Positions 23,740-31,733 of a stretch of 64,000 nucleotides of DNA are shown one piece after another. This DNA comes from an uncultured Dehalococcoidia bacterium (GTDB lineage: Bacteria; Chloroflexota; Dehalococcoidia; Lucifugimonadales; JADFKI01). The position numbers and the translations under genes were made by a program. Position 1 is the first letter of the stretch. Every line of letters starts with the position of its first letter. The notes below the pieces were generated by a model. The model made no database searches. It saw only the letters and a list, made by a program, of their open reading frames with translations, and had not been told where the DNA came from. The stretch is from positions 62,001 to 126,000 of the forward strand of contig CATQHF010000004.1 in assembly GCA_958295865.1 (NCBI GenBank), given 5' to 3'.

Positions 23740-25634
23740 TGATGGGACACGCATTCAGCGGCAGAAGCAGCGGAGCGAATGTTGACGGCGATACCTTCGG
23801 CAGGGTGTATGACAAGCGGGTAATCCTGCGGCTTCTGCCCTATGTTAAGCCATACAGGAAGCTGGCGGTGTTCGCGTTCATCGCAATGCTGGTCTATACC
23901 GGCTCGCAGGTGGCGATACCGTTCCTGATACATCTGGGTATCGACGGGTACATCGAGCGGCGCGACTTCGGCGGTCTGCTGGTCGTGGGAGGCGCGTTCA
24001 TCTCAATCGCGCTTGCGGGTCTGGTGGCGAACTATTTCCAGCAGCTGTTTATGGCGCGCGCCGGGCTTGGGATGCTGTACGACCTGCGGCGGGAGATGTT
24101 CGGCCATCTGCAAAAGCTGTCGCTGTCCTACTACGACAAGACGGAAGTGGGGCGGATAATGTCCCGCGTGCAGGGTGATGTGTGGCAGCTGCAAGAGCTT
24201 ATGACGATGGTCATCATGACGGCGGCAGACCTGCTGAGCCTGACGGGAATCGTGGTCATGCTGCTCATCATGAACCTGAAGCTTGGCTTGATAACGATGG
24301 CGGTGCTGCCGATACTCGCCTTGACGATGGCGATCTGGCAGCCGTTCGCGGTTAGGGCGTTCCTGCGGGTGCGGACGGCGATTTCCATCGTGAACGGGGA
24401 GTTGAACGAGAATATCACGGGCGTGCGAGTGGTGCAGTCGATGAACCGCCAGCCGCGCAACCTGGAGATTTTCGACGGCAAGAACACGGAGCATCTGAAA
24501 GCCAACCTGTGGGCCGGCAAGTTGTCGTCGAGCCTGCTGCCGGCGGTGGACATGCTGACGGCGCTGGCGATAGTGCTGGCGATATTCTTCGGCTCTAGCA
24601 TGGTGAGCGGCAATGAGCTGGAAATCGGCGTGCTCATCGCGTTCATAATGTACATACAGCGGTTCTTCGACCCGATACGCAACCTGACGATGCAGTACAC
24701 GCAGTTGCAGCGCTCCATGGCGTCGGGCGCGCGCATATTCGAGCTGCTGGATGTGGAGCCGGACCTCGTGGATGACCCCAAAGCGGACAGGCTGCCGAAG
24801 CTGAAGGGCGACGTGGTGCTGAAGGACTTGAGCTTCAGCTACGCGGCGAGCGAGGACATCGTGCGGCTGGACCGAGAGTCGGGCGGCGCGAATGGCAGAA
24901 CCAACGGCGCGAGCGATGTGCCGGATGTGCTGAAGCACCTGTCGCTGCACATAAACCCGGGCGAGACGGTGGCGGTGGTGGGGCCGACGGGCGCGGGCAA
25001 GACGACGCTGGTGTCGCTAATATCGCGCTTCTACGATGTGCCGCGCGAGAAGGGCGCGATACTGGTGGACGGCTATGACATCCGCGATGTTACGCGCAGC
25101 TCGCTGGCCGGGCAGATGAGCATGGTGCTGCAAGAGCCGTTCCTGTTCTCAGGGACTGTGCGGGAGAACATCAAGTACAACCATCCGGGCGCGAGCGACG
25201 CGCACATGGTAGAGGCGGCTAAGGCGGTGGGCGTGCATGACATCGTGATGCAGCTGGATGAGGGGTATGACACATACCTTGCGGAGCGGGGCGTGAACCT
25301 GAGCCTTGGGCAGCGGCAGCTGCTGAGCTTCGCAAGGGCGATTGTGGCGGATCCGCGCATCCTGATACTGGACGAGGCGACGGCGAATATCGACAGCTAC
25401 ACGGAGATGCTGATACAGCAGGCGCTGCAACGGCTGCTGAAAGAGCGGACGGCAATCGTGATAGCGCACCGCTTGTCCACGATACGGGGCGCGGACAAGA
25501 TTGTGGTGCTGAACCAGGGCGAGATAGTGGAAGTGGGGACGCATGAGTCGCTGATGGAGCTGGACGGGCTGTACGCGCACCTGTACAGCATGAACTACGC
25601 GGCGATGGAGGCTGATGTGGGGGACGGGGACTGA
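23736..25634 (+). CDS. Heterodimeric ABC exporter, subunit with canonical Walker B
   Basis: 632 residues: membrane domain then nucleotide-binding domain. Walker A GPTGAGKTT, Walker B ILILDEATANID with the catalytic Glu, but the signature is LSLGQRQL instead of LSGGQ. Together with the previous gene this gives one intact ATP site (this Walker A/B with the partner's LSGGQ) and one degenerate site, as in the TM287/288 and BmrC/BmrD exporters. AAGGAGG precedes the start. There is an unusual insertion (RLDRESGGANGRTNGAS) just before Walker A. Confidence 0.92.
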   Translation: MMMGHAFSGRSSGANVDGDTFGRVYDKRVILRLLPYVKPYRKLAVFAFIAMLVYTGSQVAIPFLIHLGIDGYIERRDFGGLLVVGGAFISIALAGLVANYFQQLFMARAGLGMLYDLRREMFGHLQKLSLSYYDKTEVGRIMSRVQGDVWQLQELMTMVIMTAADLLSLTGIVVMLLIMNLKLGLITMAVLPILALTMAIWQPFAVRAFLRVRTAISIVNGELNENITGVRVVQSMNRQPRNLEIFDGKNTEHLKANLWAGKLSSSLLPAVDMLTALAIVLAIFFGSSMVSGNELEIGVLIAFIMYIQRFFDPIRNLTMQYTQLQRSMASGARIFELLDVEPDLVDDPKADRLPKLKGDVVLKDLSFSYAASEDIVRLDRESGGANGRTNGASDVPDVLKHLSLHINPGETVAVVGPTGAGKTTLVSLISRFYDVPREKGAILVDGYDIRDVTRSSLAGQMSMVLQEPFLFSGTVRENIKYNHPGASDAHMVEAAKAVGVHDIVMQLDEGYDTYLAERGVNLSLGQRQLLSFARAIVADPRILILDEATANIDSYTEMLIQQALQRLLKERTAIVIAHRLSTIRGADKIVVLNQGEIVEVGTHESLMELDGLYAHLYSMNYAAMEADVGDGD

Positions 25635-25669
25635 GGGGAATGGCGTAAGGGATAGAGACGCGGCCGGAT

Positions 25670-26065
25670 TTATCGCGGGTGCGTCTCAGTCGCTTCGGCT
25701 TCGATGTCGTCGAGCATGTCGATGAATTTTTTGGTGTCCTCGATGCTTTCGCTCACCTGTTCAGCAGACATGTAGTCGTTGTAGAAGTTTGCATGAAGCC
25801 CGTCGGCTACCATGAAGAACCGCCTGAACTCTTCCTTGTCTGCGGTCTCTTCTCCCAAGAGTTCCATATTTGTGTAGTAGTCTCGATGGCGGGTTTGCCG
25901 CCAGTCGCGCCGCGCCGCGATCGCCTTGAAGTAGTGCGCGACCGCTCCCCATGCTTTTTCTGACGCCTGAATATGGGCGCCGTTAGCGAGTTCCTCATCG
26001 GCCTGCCGTATGAAACGGCGGCTTATGTGCATGTGGTTGTCGGCGGGGTTGTCGGAAAATGTCAT
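25670..26065 (-). CDS. PaREP1/HEPN-like protein
   Basis: 131 residues, AGAGGG upstream of the ATG. The pattern ISRRFIRQADEELANGAHIQ-ASEKAWGAVAHYFKAIAARR is the PaREP1-type helix pair, followed by a second helical half rich in acidic and aromatic residues. Related in type, not closely in sequence, to the genes at 9719-10853. Function unknown. Convergent with the ABC operon. Confidence 0.7.
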   Translation of the reverse strand: MTFSDNPADNHMHISRRFIRQADEELANGAHIQASEKAWGAVAHYFKAIAARRDWRQTRHRDYYTNMELLGEETADKEEFRRFFMVADGLHANFYNDYMSAEQVSESIEDTKKFIDMLDDIEAEATETHPR

Positions 26066-26154
26066 TTCAATCCCTCTGACTCAGGTTGATTGTTCGTGTG
26101 TCAATTATACGCTTTGCAGTCAAGCAGCAATACTCGCAGGTCTTTCTTTCCAAG

Positions 26155-26700
26155 GCAATTGCATCTAAATCGTTGTTATGTTCTGTTGGAATGGAAATCA
26201 CATCGCCTTCCCCAATGTCATTCCGAACGCAGTGAGGAATCAAAAATCCCAATCCACCAAACACACAAACTTCAGCAACCACCCTAGCGCTCCGTCTCGC
26301 CATCAGACCGCGAAACACCGCACACCAACCCTAAACACAACCCAATTCTTAATTCCTAATTCTCAATTCTTATAGGACTTACGCAGTTGAGCGCGATTTC
26401 GTACTTGAAACGGGGCAATATCAGGTAGAAGTTCATATTCAAGTGCGTAAGTCCTGTCTTAATTGGAGAAAGTCCCTTCCCCCTTGGCGAGGGAAGGTTC
26501 GTCGGCAAGGCGAGGACGCCGCAGATGTGATTGTCCCTTCCCCCATCAGGGGGAAGGTTGCCTGCTGTCAAGCGCAATCCGACGGCGTGATTGTCCCTTC
26601 CCCCTCTGGGGGAAGGTTAGGATGGGGGCGAAAACGCTTGCCCACCAACGGCTAAACTGTACCAACGCAATTTTCTCCCCCCCAAATCACCCTTGACACC
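26155..26700. repeat. Mosaic repeat block, interrupted copy
   Basis: 26155-26260 is the inverse of 20290-20420; 26218-26690 matches 17855-18110. This copy has a miniature element inserted at 26373-26457 and three GTCCCTTCCCCC hairpin units instead of one. Confidence 0.75.
26373..26457. mobile_element. 85-bp miniature inverted-repeat element, copy 2
   Basis: Same length and termini as copy 1 (17613-17697), with about nine differences. Flanked by CTTA (26369-26372 and 26458-26461). The uninterrupted sister block at about 17995-18005 has a single CTTA at the same place, so insertion and target duplication are directly visible. Confidence 0.88.
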
Positions 26701-26821
26701 ACACAAACCCTCACATATACTATCTGCAAGAACATAAGTTGCATCATAAGCACTAACAACCTAACACCTCAATTCCTGACAATCTGAAACCCCAACACCC
26801 TGAAACCCTTGGGAAAAACCA

Positions 26822-27628
26822 ATGAACCAACCAACCCCCATCAACCAGCACCAGCAGGACGCCCAGGACAGTCATGCCCAACATGACCACCTGGACAAAA
26901 AATGCCAGAGCGCCATCGAGCACCTCCAGCACCTAGTCCACCAAGAAACAGACAACGGCAGAACCATCATACGCAGCATCGTCTCCATCATGACCGGAGA
27001 CGACCTCGACTCCACGCCTCATCACAGACTCCAAGCCGCCCGCCTACTGCTCAAACTAGGCTTCCAAGAAGCCGAAGCCCTCATCAACAGCCTCAGCTCC
27101 AAGATGGAACGGCAAGCACAGAAAGAAGACGCCCAAGGAGAGAACGGCCCCACGCAAGCAGTCAGCCCCGAACACGAAAGACTGAACAAGAAGCTCGTCG
27201 CCCGCATCCGCGTAGAGACCGGCGAAGGCGCAAGCATCGTCAGGATACTCAACGAGGTACTGGAAGGGCGCGACCGAGACGCCAAGCCAAGGGACAGGAT
27301 AGAAGCCGCCAAAGTCCTGCTCAGCTGGGGCTTCGGCAACCCGTCCACCCCCGACCCGGAGTTCATGTCCTACTACTCCCCCTGCCACCCCGACTGCATC
27401 TGCGCCTGCCGAGACCTAGACGAAGACCACCCGGCGGTAGTAGAGAGCCACGCGCCAGTATCGGAGGCGCACATGAAAGAGGTAGCCGAAGCAGAGCGAA
27501 TAGAAGAGAAAGCAGCAGAAAGCGCAAGGCAAATCTCCCAAGGACACACCGACTACCTATCCGAGATAAGCCACCTCCCCGGCAACAAAAAGCCCCGCCG
27601 CCCCGAACGCCACCCACCCTTCCGCTGA
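26822..27628 (+). CDS. Hypothetical protein with two repeated helical units
   Basis: 268 residues, very hydrophilic and rich in Gln, His, Glu and Arg. Two units of about 50 residues are related: TIIRSIVSIMTGDDLDSTPH then RLQAARLLLKLGF, and SIVRILNEVLEGRDRDAKPR then RIEAAKVLLSWGF. The D-R-hEAAK-LL-GhG pattern resembles helix-turn-helix-like units in phage small terminase and related proteins. A Cys/His group (SPCHPDCICACRD) follows. Adenine-rich leader, no clear ribosome site. Not recognised; could be DNA-binding. Confidence 0.6.
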   Translation: MNQPTPINQHQQDAQDSHAQHDHLDKKCQSAIEHLQHLVHQETDNGRTIIRSIVSIMTGDDLDSTPHHRLQAARLLLKLGFQEAEALINSLSSKMERQAQKEDAQGENGPTQAVSPEHERLNKKLVARIRVETGEGASIVRILNEVLEGRDRDAKPRDRIEAAKVLLSWGFGNPSTPDPEFMSYYSPCHPDCICACRDLDEDHPAVVESHAPVSEAHMKEVAEAERIEEKAAESARQISQGHTDYLSEISHLPGNKKPRRPERHPPFR

Positions 27629-27962
27629 CAGAGGTAGGGGGCAGACATCGGATAGCAACGGCATAAACTCTTTCCGTTCGTGGTGAGCCTGTCGAACCAC
27701 CCTTCCGCCCCCTACCACCCCGTCATTCCTGCTTTCGCAGGAATCCAGTGCCCAAAATACCACCATCCCGAACATGACGCAACAATTTTCTCTGTCATTC
27801 CGAACGCAGTGAGGAATCAAAAATCCCAATCTGCCAAACACCTATGCCTTCAGCAACCGCCCTCAAACATCGGTATCGGTTGCCATCAGACCACGAAACA
27901 TCGCACCCCAACCCCAAACACAACCCAATTCTTAATTCTTAATTTCTAATTCTTAATTCCTC
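27629..27962. other. Intergenic region with repeats
   Basis: Between convergent genes. Holds a TTCGTGGTGAGCCTGTCGAAC repeat near 27680 (partial), a dRS3-like palindrome (27721-27748), and a GAACGCAGTGAGGAATC unit at about 27800. No gene. Confidence 0.55.
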
Positions 27963-28550
27963 CTAAGCGATCGCCAGCAGGCGCGCCGCCTTGATGACGG
28001 CGACCAGCGCCGGGCGCAGCAGGTCGCGCAGGCGCAGCGTGAGCGCGGTTATTACCAGCGCGATGATGATGCCGCCCATGATGTCGGAGGGATAGTGTAC
28101 GCCCACGAACACGCGCGAAAAGCCGTACACTGCCGCCACCGCGAACATCGCCGTCCCGATGCGCCGATTGACGCACCAGACGGCGGCGGCTATGGCGAAT
28201 GCGGCGGCGGCGCTGTTGGAGGGAAACGAGGAGTCTGTCGGAAGATAGAACAGGACGGTTACATCATCCATGCCGTCGAACGGGCGCGGCCTGAAGAACA
28301 GCGCGTTGCTGATGAGCACCACGAGGCTGGACAGTGCCATCGCCGTGAGCGCGGTGAACATGCCAATCTGGTAGCGCATGCGCTCCGGCGCGTCCCTGCC
28401 GATGAACCACATCGCAACCAGCGCAAGCCCAAAGCACACCGGCGCTATGTAGTCGCTGGCAATCCATCCCATCGCGGCGTCGAGCGCGGGCGCGCGCCCC
28501 GCCAGCGCGTTTATCCAAGCAAATAGCGCTTTATCTGCGTCCGCCAACAC
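27963..28550 (-). CDS. PAP2-family membrane phosphatase with altered motifs
   Basis: About 195 residues from GTG 28550; the frame is open further. Five or six membrane segments. The third PAP2 motif is intact (SRVFVGVHYPSDIMGG). The first, K-x6-RP, has Asn where Lys is expected (NALFFRPRP), and the second, PSGH, reads PSNS. The family removes phosphate from undecaprenyl-PP or other lipid phosphates, but loss of the motif-1 Lys and motif-2 His raises doubt about ordinary activity. Its start overlaps the upstream membrane gene by 40 bp. Confidence 0.75.
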   Translation of the reverse strand: MLADADKALFAWINALAGRAPALDAAMGWIASDYIAPVCFGLALVAMWFIGRDAPERMRYQIGMFTALTAMALSSLVVLISNALFFRPRPFDGMDDVTVLFYLPTDSSFPSNSAAAAFAIAAAVWCVNRRIGTAMFAVAAVYGFSRVFVGVHYPSDIMGGIIIALVITALTLRLRDLLRPALVAVIKAARLLAIA

Positions 28551-28960
28551 TCTGCCTCGATGAACCAGTAACGATAGTTGTGCGCCAGCGCATGCCACCA
28601 GCAGCTGCGCCGCAGCGCGCCCAGACCCGCATCGGGCGCGCGCTCATTGTCGCGCATCCGCTTGTTGAGCGGCGAGGTCAATAGGCAAGTGAGCGTACCG
28701 CTCGCGGCGACGGCGAGAAAGAACAGCAACCCTTGCATATTGGAGTCAAGCCCGCCCGCGTAGTCGTTGATGTTGCGCTCGGCGCTGAGGAAGAACCACG
28801 TGATAGCGGCGACCGCGACCGCGATTCCCAGCGGCCGCGCTATCAAGGGACGCTTGAACACCAGCAGACCGCGCAAGCCGCCTATGGATGCGGCGGTCTG
28901 CATCACGCCCGCGCTGGCGACGAACACGAGGATGAAGTAGTCAACGGCGAATGTGAACAT
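28511..28960 (-). CDS. Membrane protein of unknown function
   Basis: 149 residues, three or four membrane segments (about 5-25, 43-60, 75-95). The C-terminal third is soluble with many Arg, Trp and Cys (RRSCWWHALAHNYRYWF). Overlaps the PAP2 gene downstream and lies 15 bp after ilvE, so these three may form an operon. Family not recognised. Confidence 0.65.
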   Translation of the reverse strand: MFTFAVDYFILVFVASAGVMQTAASIGGLRGLLVFKRPLIARPLGIAVAVAAITWFFLSAERNINDYAGGLDSNMQGLLFFLAVAASGTLTCLLTSPLNKRMRDNERAPDAGLGALRRSCWWHALAHNYRYWFIEAECWRTQIKRYLLG

Positions 28961-28975
28961 AGAACGATGACGGCG

Positions 28976-29902
28976 CTATTCCAGCGGCACGGCGGAACAC
29001 CAGTCCATGTACTTGGGGTTGTTGCCGCTGATGATGTCCAAATACATCTCGTTAATCTTCTGCGTGATGGGACCGACGCCGCCCTCGCCGATTGGTCGCA
29101 TGTCCAACTCGCCGACGGGCGTAACATGCGCCGCCGTGCCGGTGAGGAATATCTCGTCCGCGAGGTAAAGCTCGCTGCGCCGAATCTGCCGCTCCACGAT
29201 CTTCAGCCCAAGCTCGTCGACGGCGATGCTGATAGCCGAGTCGCGCGTGATGCCGGTCAGGTTGTTGTCGGCGACCAGCGGTGTATGGATGACCCCGTTG
29301 GATACGAGGAACAGGTTCTCGCCGCTTCCCTCCGACACATTGCCGTCCTGCGTGAGCATAATCGCCTCGTCGAAGCCGGACAGCGTCGCCTCCGTCTTGG
29401 CGAGGATGCTGTTGACATAGTGCCCCGAAATCTTGACGCGCGGCGGTATGATGGTGTCGTCAACGCGCCTCCAAGACGATGTGCAGCAGCGAATCGCGCC
29501 CTCCACATCGATGTACGCGCCAAAGGGCACGACCATCAGCGTGAAGTCGCTGCCCAAGTCTTGCAGCTTCAGGTTCGCCACGCGCTCCTCGCTCTTGTAC
29601 GCGAGCGGGCGGATGTACAGGTCTTGCTTGTATCCGCAGCGCTTGAGCAGGTCGAGCGTAATCTCGCACAGCGCGTCCACATCGTAGGGGATGTTCAGCA
29701 TCATGATGCGGCAGCCCTGCAAGAAGCGCTCATAGTGCTCCCGCATGCGAAACACATACAGATTGTCGTGGTCCGCGTTCCAGTTGCCGCGTATCCCCTC
29801 GAACACCGCCGTCCCATAGTGGAGGGCATGAGTGGTGACATTCACATTTGCCTCCGACAGAGGAACTACGTGTCCGCGAAAGAAGGCAAGCGCTTCAGGC
29901 AT
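28976..29902 (-). CDS. ilvE: Branched-chain amino acid aminotransferase
   Basis: 308 residues, the usual length. Class IV aminotransferase marks: HALHYGTAVFEGIRG, the PLP lysine in VKISGHYVNSILAK, EGSGENLFLVSNG and EIFLTGTAAHVTPV. It makes or uses leucine, isoleucine and valine through 2-oxoglutarate, with PLP, in the cytoplasm. AAGGAG precedes the ATG and a TATAAT is about 40 bp upstream. Confidence 0.94.
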   Translation of the reverse strand: MPEALAFFRGHVVPLSEANVNVTTHALHYGTAVFEGIRGNWNADHDNLYVFRMREHYERFLQGCRIMMLNIPYDVDALCEITLDLLKRCGYKQDLYIRPLAYKSEERVANLKLQDLGSDFTLMVVPFGAYIDVEGAIRCCTSSWRRVDDTIIPPRVKISGHYVNSILAKTEATLSGFDEAIMLTQDGNVSEGSGENLFLVSNGVIHTPLVADNNLTGITRDSAISIAVDELGLKIVERQIRRSELYLADEIFLTGTAAHVTPVGELDMRPIGEGGVGPITQKINEMYLDIISGNNPKYMDWCSAVPLE

Positions 29903-29939
29903 TTGAGATTTCTCCTTAATCGTTACTCGTTAAGCACAT

Positions 29940-29945
29940 ATTATA
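29940..29945 (-). promoter_or_regulatory. Candidate -10 element of ilvE promoter
   Basis: TATAAT on the minus strand, 38 bp before the ilvE ATG. The -35 is poor (TTGTGC at 19 bp). Confidence 0.45.
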
Positions 29946-30001
29946 ATCTGAACACAGGCATAATGCACAACCCTAATCGTCCCACAACCCACATATCTAT
30001 G

Positions 30002-30355
30002 TCAGCCGCCGCCGCGCTGCATCTCCGCCTCCTCCAGCATCCGCTCCAGCAGGACGAAAGAGGCGTCGTTGGCATAGTCCAGCCCGGCGATGCTCAGCGC
30101 ACGAAACAGCACCGCGGTCGTAACGCGCGCCTCCAGCGTCTCGCCCAGCGCGGGTATCTTCACACCGAGCGCGCGCGCCATGAACCCGCTCGCCGCCATC
30201 CCCTCGCTTGTGAGGCGGCAGCTTACCAGCATGCGCCCCTCATGCGTCAGGGTAACGCCGGCCTCCACCTGCGAAATCTCCAGCAGCAGCCGCGCGCGCG
30301 GCACGCTGATGAGCTCGTCCGCATACTCGCTAATCTCCACATGCTTCTGATTCAC
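30002..30355 (-). CDS. Hypothetical protein (117 aa)
   Basis: GTG at 30355 is chosen since AAGGAGG lies 6 bp upstream; an ATG at 30376 is inside that site. Mixed alpha/beta: VEISEYADELISVPRARLLL, then EAGVTLTHEGRMLVSCRL, ending acidic and helical (FVLLERMLEEAEMQ). No family recognised. Lies head-to-head with serS. Confidence 0.6.
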   Translation of the reverse strand: MNQKHVEISEYADELISVPRARLLLEISQVEAGVTLTHEGRMLVSCRLTSEGMAASGFMARALGVKIPALGETLEARVTTAVLFRALSIAGLDYANDASFVLLERMLEEAEMQRGGG

Positions 30356-30434
30356 TATCGCCCTCCTTCCCGACATGAGTATATCCTACCATCCCGTCCG
30401 TCCATGTTAACCCCCGCGTTACCCTCCGTTACGC

Positions 30435-30440
30435 TATAAT
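30435..30440 (+). promoter_or_regulatory. Candidate -10 element of serS promoter
   Basis: TATAAT, 30 bp before the TTG start of serS. A transcript starting about 7 bp later would exclude or nearly exclude the ATG at 30444, which supports the TTG start. Confidence 0.45.
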
Positions 30441-30470
30441 TACATGCACATCATCAATCAGAGGTGCCCA

Positions 30471-31733
30471 TTGCTCAACATCAACCTTATACGCAAGAGG
30501 CGCGACCTTGTGCAGGACGCCATGCGCCGCCGCAACGAAGACATCCCGCTCGACCGCATCGCCGAGCTCGACGCAGAGCGCCGCTCCACAATCGTGGAGG
30601 CCGACGAGCTGCGCGCGCGCCGCAACGAGGTCAGCCACCGGATTGGGCAGATGCGCGAGCGCCCGCCGGAACTCATAGACGAGATGCGCCAAGTCAGCGC
30701 GCGCATCAGAACGCTCCATAAGACGATCCGCTCGCTGGAGGGCGAGATCAACCCCCTGCTGATGACCCTGCCCAACATACCCATGGACGAAGTGCCGGAC
30801 GGCGCGGACGAGAGCGCCAACATCGTCGTCCGCACAGAGGGCGAAGCCCCGCAATTCGACTTCGAGCCGCTGCCCCATTGGGAACTCGGTGAGCGGCTCG
30901 GCATCATAGACTTTCAGCGCGGCGCGAAGATGTCCGGCTCCCGCTTTTTCGTGCTGAAGGGCAAGGGCGCTCGACTCCAGCGCGCCCTGATAGACTGGAT
31001 GCTGGACACACACACGACCGAGCACGGCTACGAAGAGCTTTACCTGCCCAATGTCGTTACCACCGAGTCCGCCACCGCGAACGGCAACCTGCCCAAGTTC
31101 GCTGATACGATGTATCGCGACGATGAAGATGACCTCTGGCTGCTGCCCACCGCTGAGATGGCGATAACCAACATGCACCGCGATGAGATACTGCCCCCCG
31201 GCGCGCTGCCCCTGCGCTATGTCGCGCATACGCCCTGCTTTCGCCGTGAGAAGGCAGCGGCGGGCCGCGACACGCGCGGCATCAAGCGCGTCCACCAGTT
31301 CGAGAAGGTCGAGATGTATCGCTTCGTGGAGCCGGAGACGTCCGCCGCCGCGCTGGATGAGCTGCTGGGCGATGCGGAGAAGATATGCGCGCGGCTCGGC
31401 ATACGCTACCGCCTGCTGGAACTATGCGCCGGCGACCTCGGGTTTCAGTCGGCAAGGACTTATGACATCGAGATGTGGGCGCCCGGCAGCGAAGAGTGGC
31501 TGGAGGTCAGCTCCTGCTCCAACTGCGCGGACTTCCAGGCGCGCCGCGCCGCCATACGCTACCGCCCGGCGCGGCGCGCTCGCCCGCGCTTCCTGCACAC
31601 GCTCAACGGATCAGGCTTGGCGCTCCCGCGCGTCATCATCGCAATCCTAGAAAACTACCAGCAAGAAGACGGCTCGGTGGTCATCCCTGAGGCGCTGCGC
31701 CCCTACACCGGCTTCGACGTGATTGAGAGGTAG
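30471..31733 (+). CDS. serS: Seryl-tRNA synthetase
   Basis: 420 residues from TTG 30471: CAGAGG lies 7 bp upstream and the start reads (M)LNINLIRKRRDL, the normal N-terminus; an ATG at 30444 adds nine unlikely residues. Residues 1-105 form the tRNA-binding coiled coil. Class II motifs are in place: LLPTAEMAITNMH, FRREKAAAGRDTRGIKRVHQ (motif 2) and LNGSGLALPRVIIAILEN (motif 3). It charges tRNA-Ser, and a tRNA-Ser(TGA) gene is in this window. Its stop is directly next to the convergent acyl-CoA ligase stop. Confidence 0.95.
   Translation: MLNINLIRKRRDLVQDAMRRRNEDIPLDRIAELDAERRSTIVEADELRARRNEVSHRIGQMRERPPELIDEMRQVSARIRTLHKTIRSLEGEINPLLMTLPNIPMDEVPDGADESANIVVRTEGEAPQFDFEPLPHWELGERLGIIDFQRGAKMSGSRFFVLKGKGARLQRALIDWMLDTHTTEHGYEELYLPNVVTTESATANGNLPKFADTMYRDDEDDLWLLPTAEMAITNMHRDEILPPGALPLRYVAHTPCFRREKAAAGRDTRGIKRVHQFEKVEMYRFVEPETSAAALDELLGDAEKICARLGIRYRLLELCAGDLGFQSARTYDIEMWAPGSEEWLEVSSCSNCADFQARRAAIRYRPARRARPRFLHTLNGSGLALPRVIIAILENYQQEDGSVVIPEALRPYTGFDVIER

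Noticed and set aside
28733-30439. 568-codon open frame on the plus strand, opposite ilvE and the membrane gene
   Set aside because: It runs antisense to two well-supported genes, its sequence is His/Arg/Ala-rich without any domain, and it ends where they end. High GC and codon bias leave the opposite strand open.
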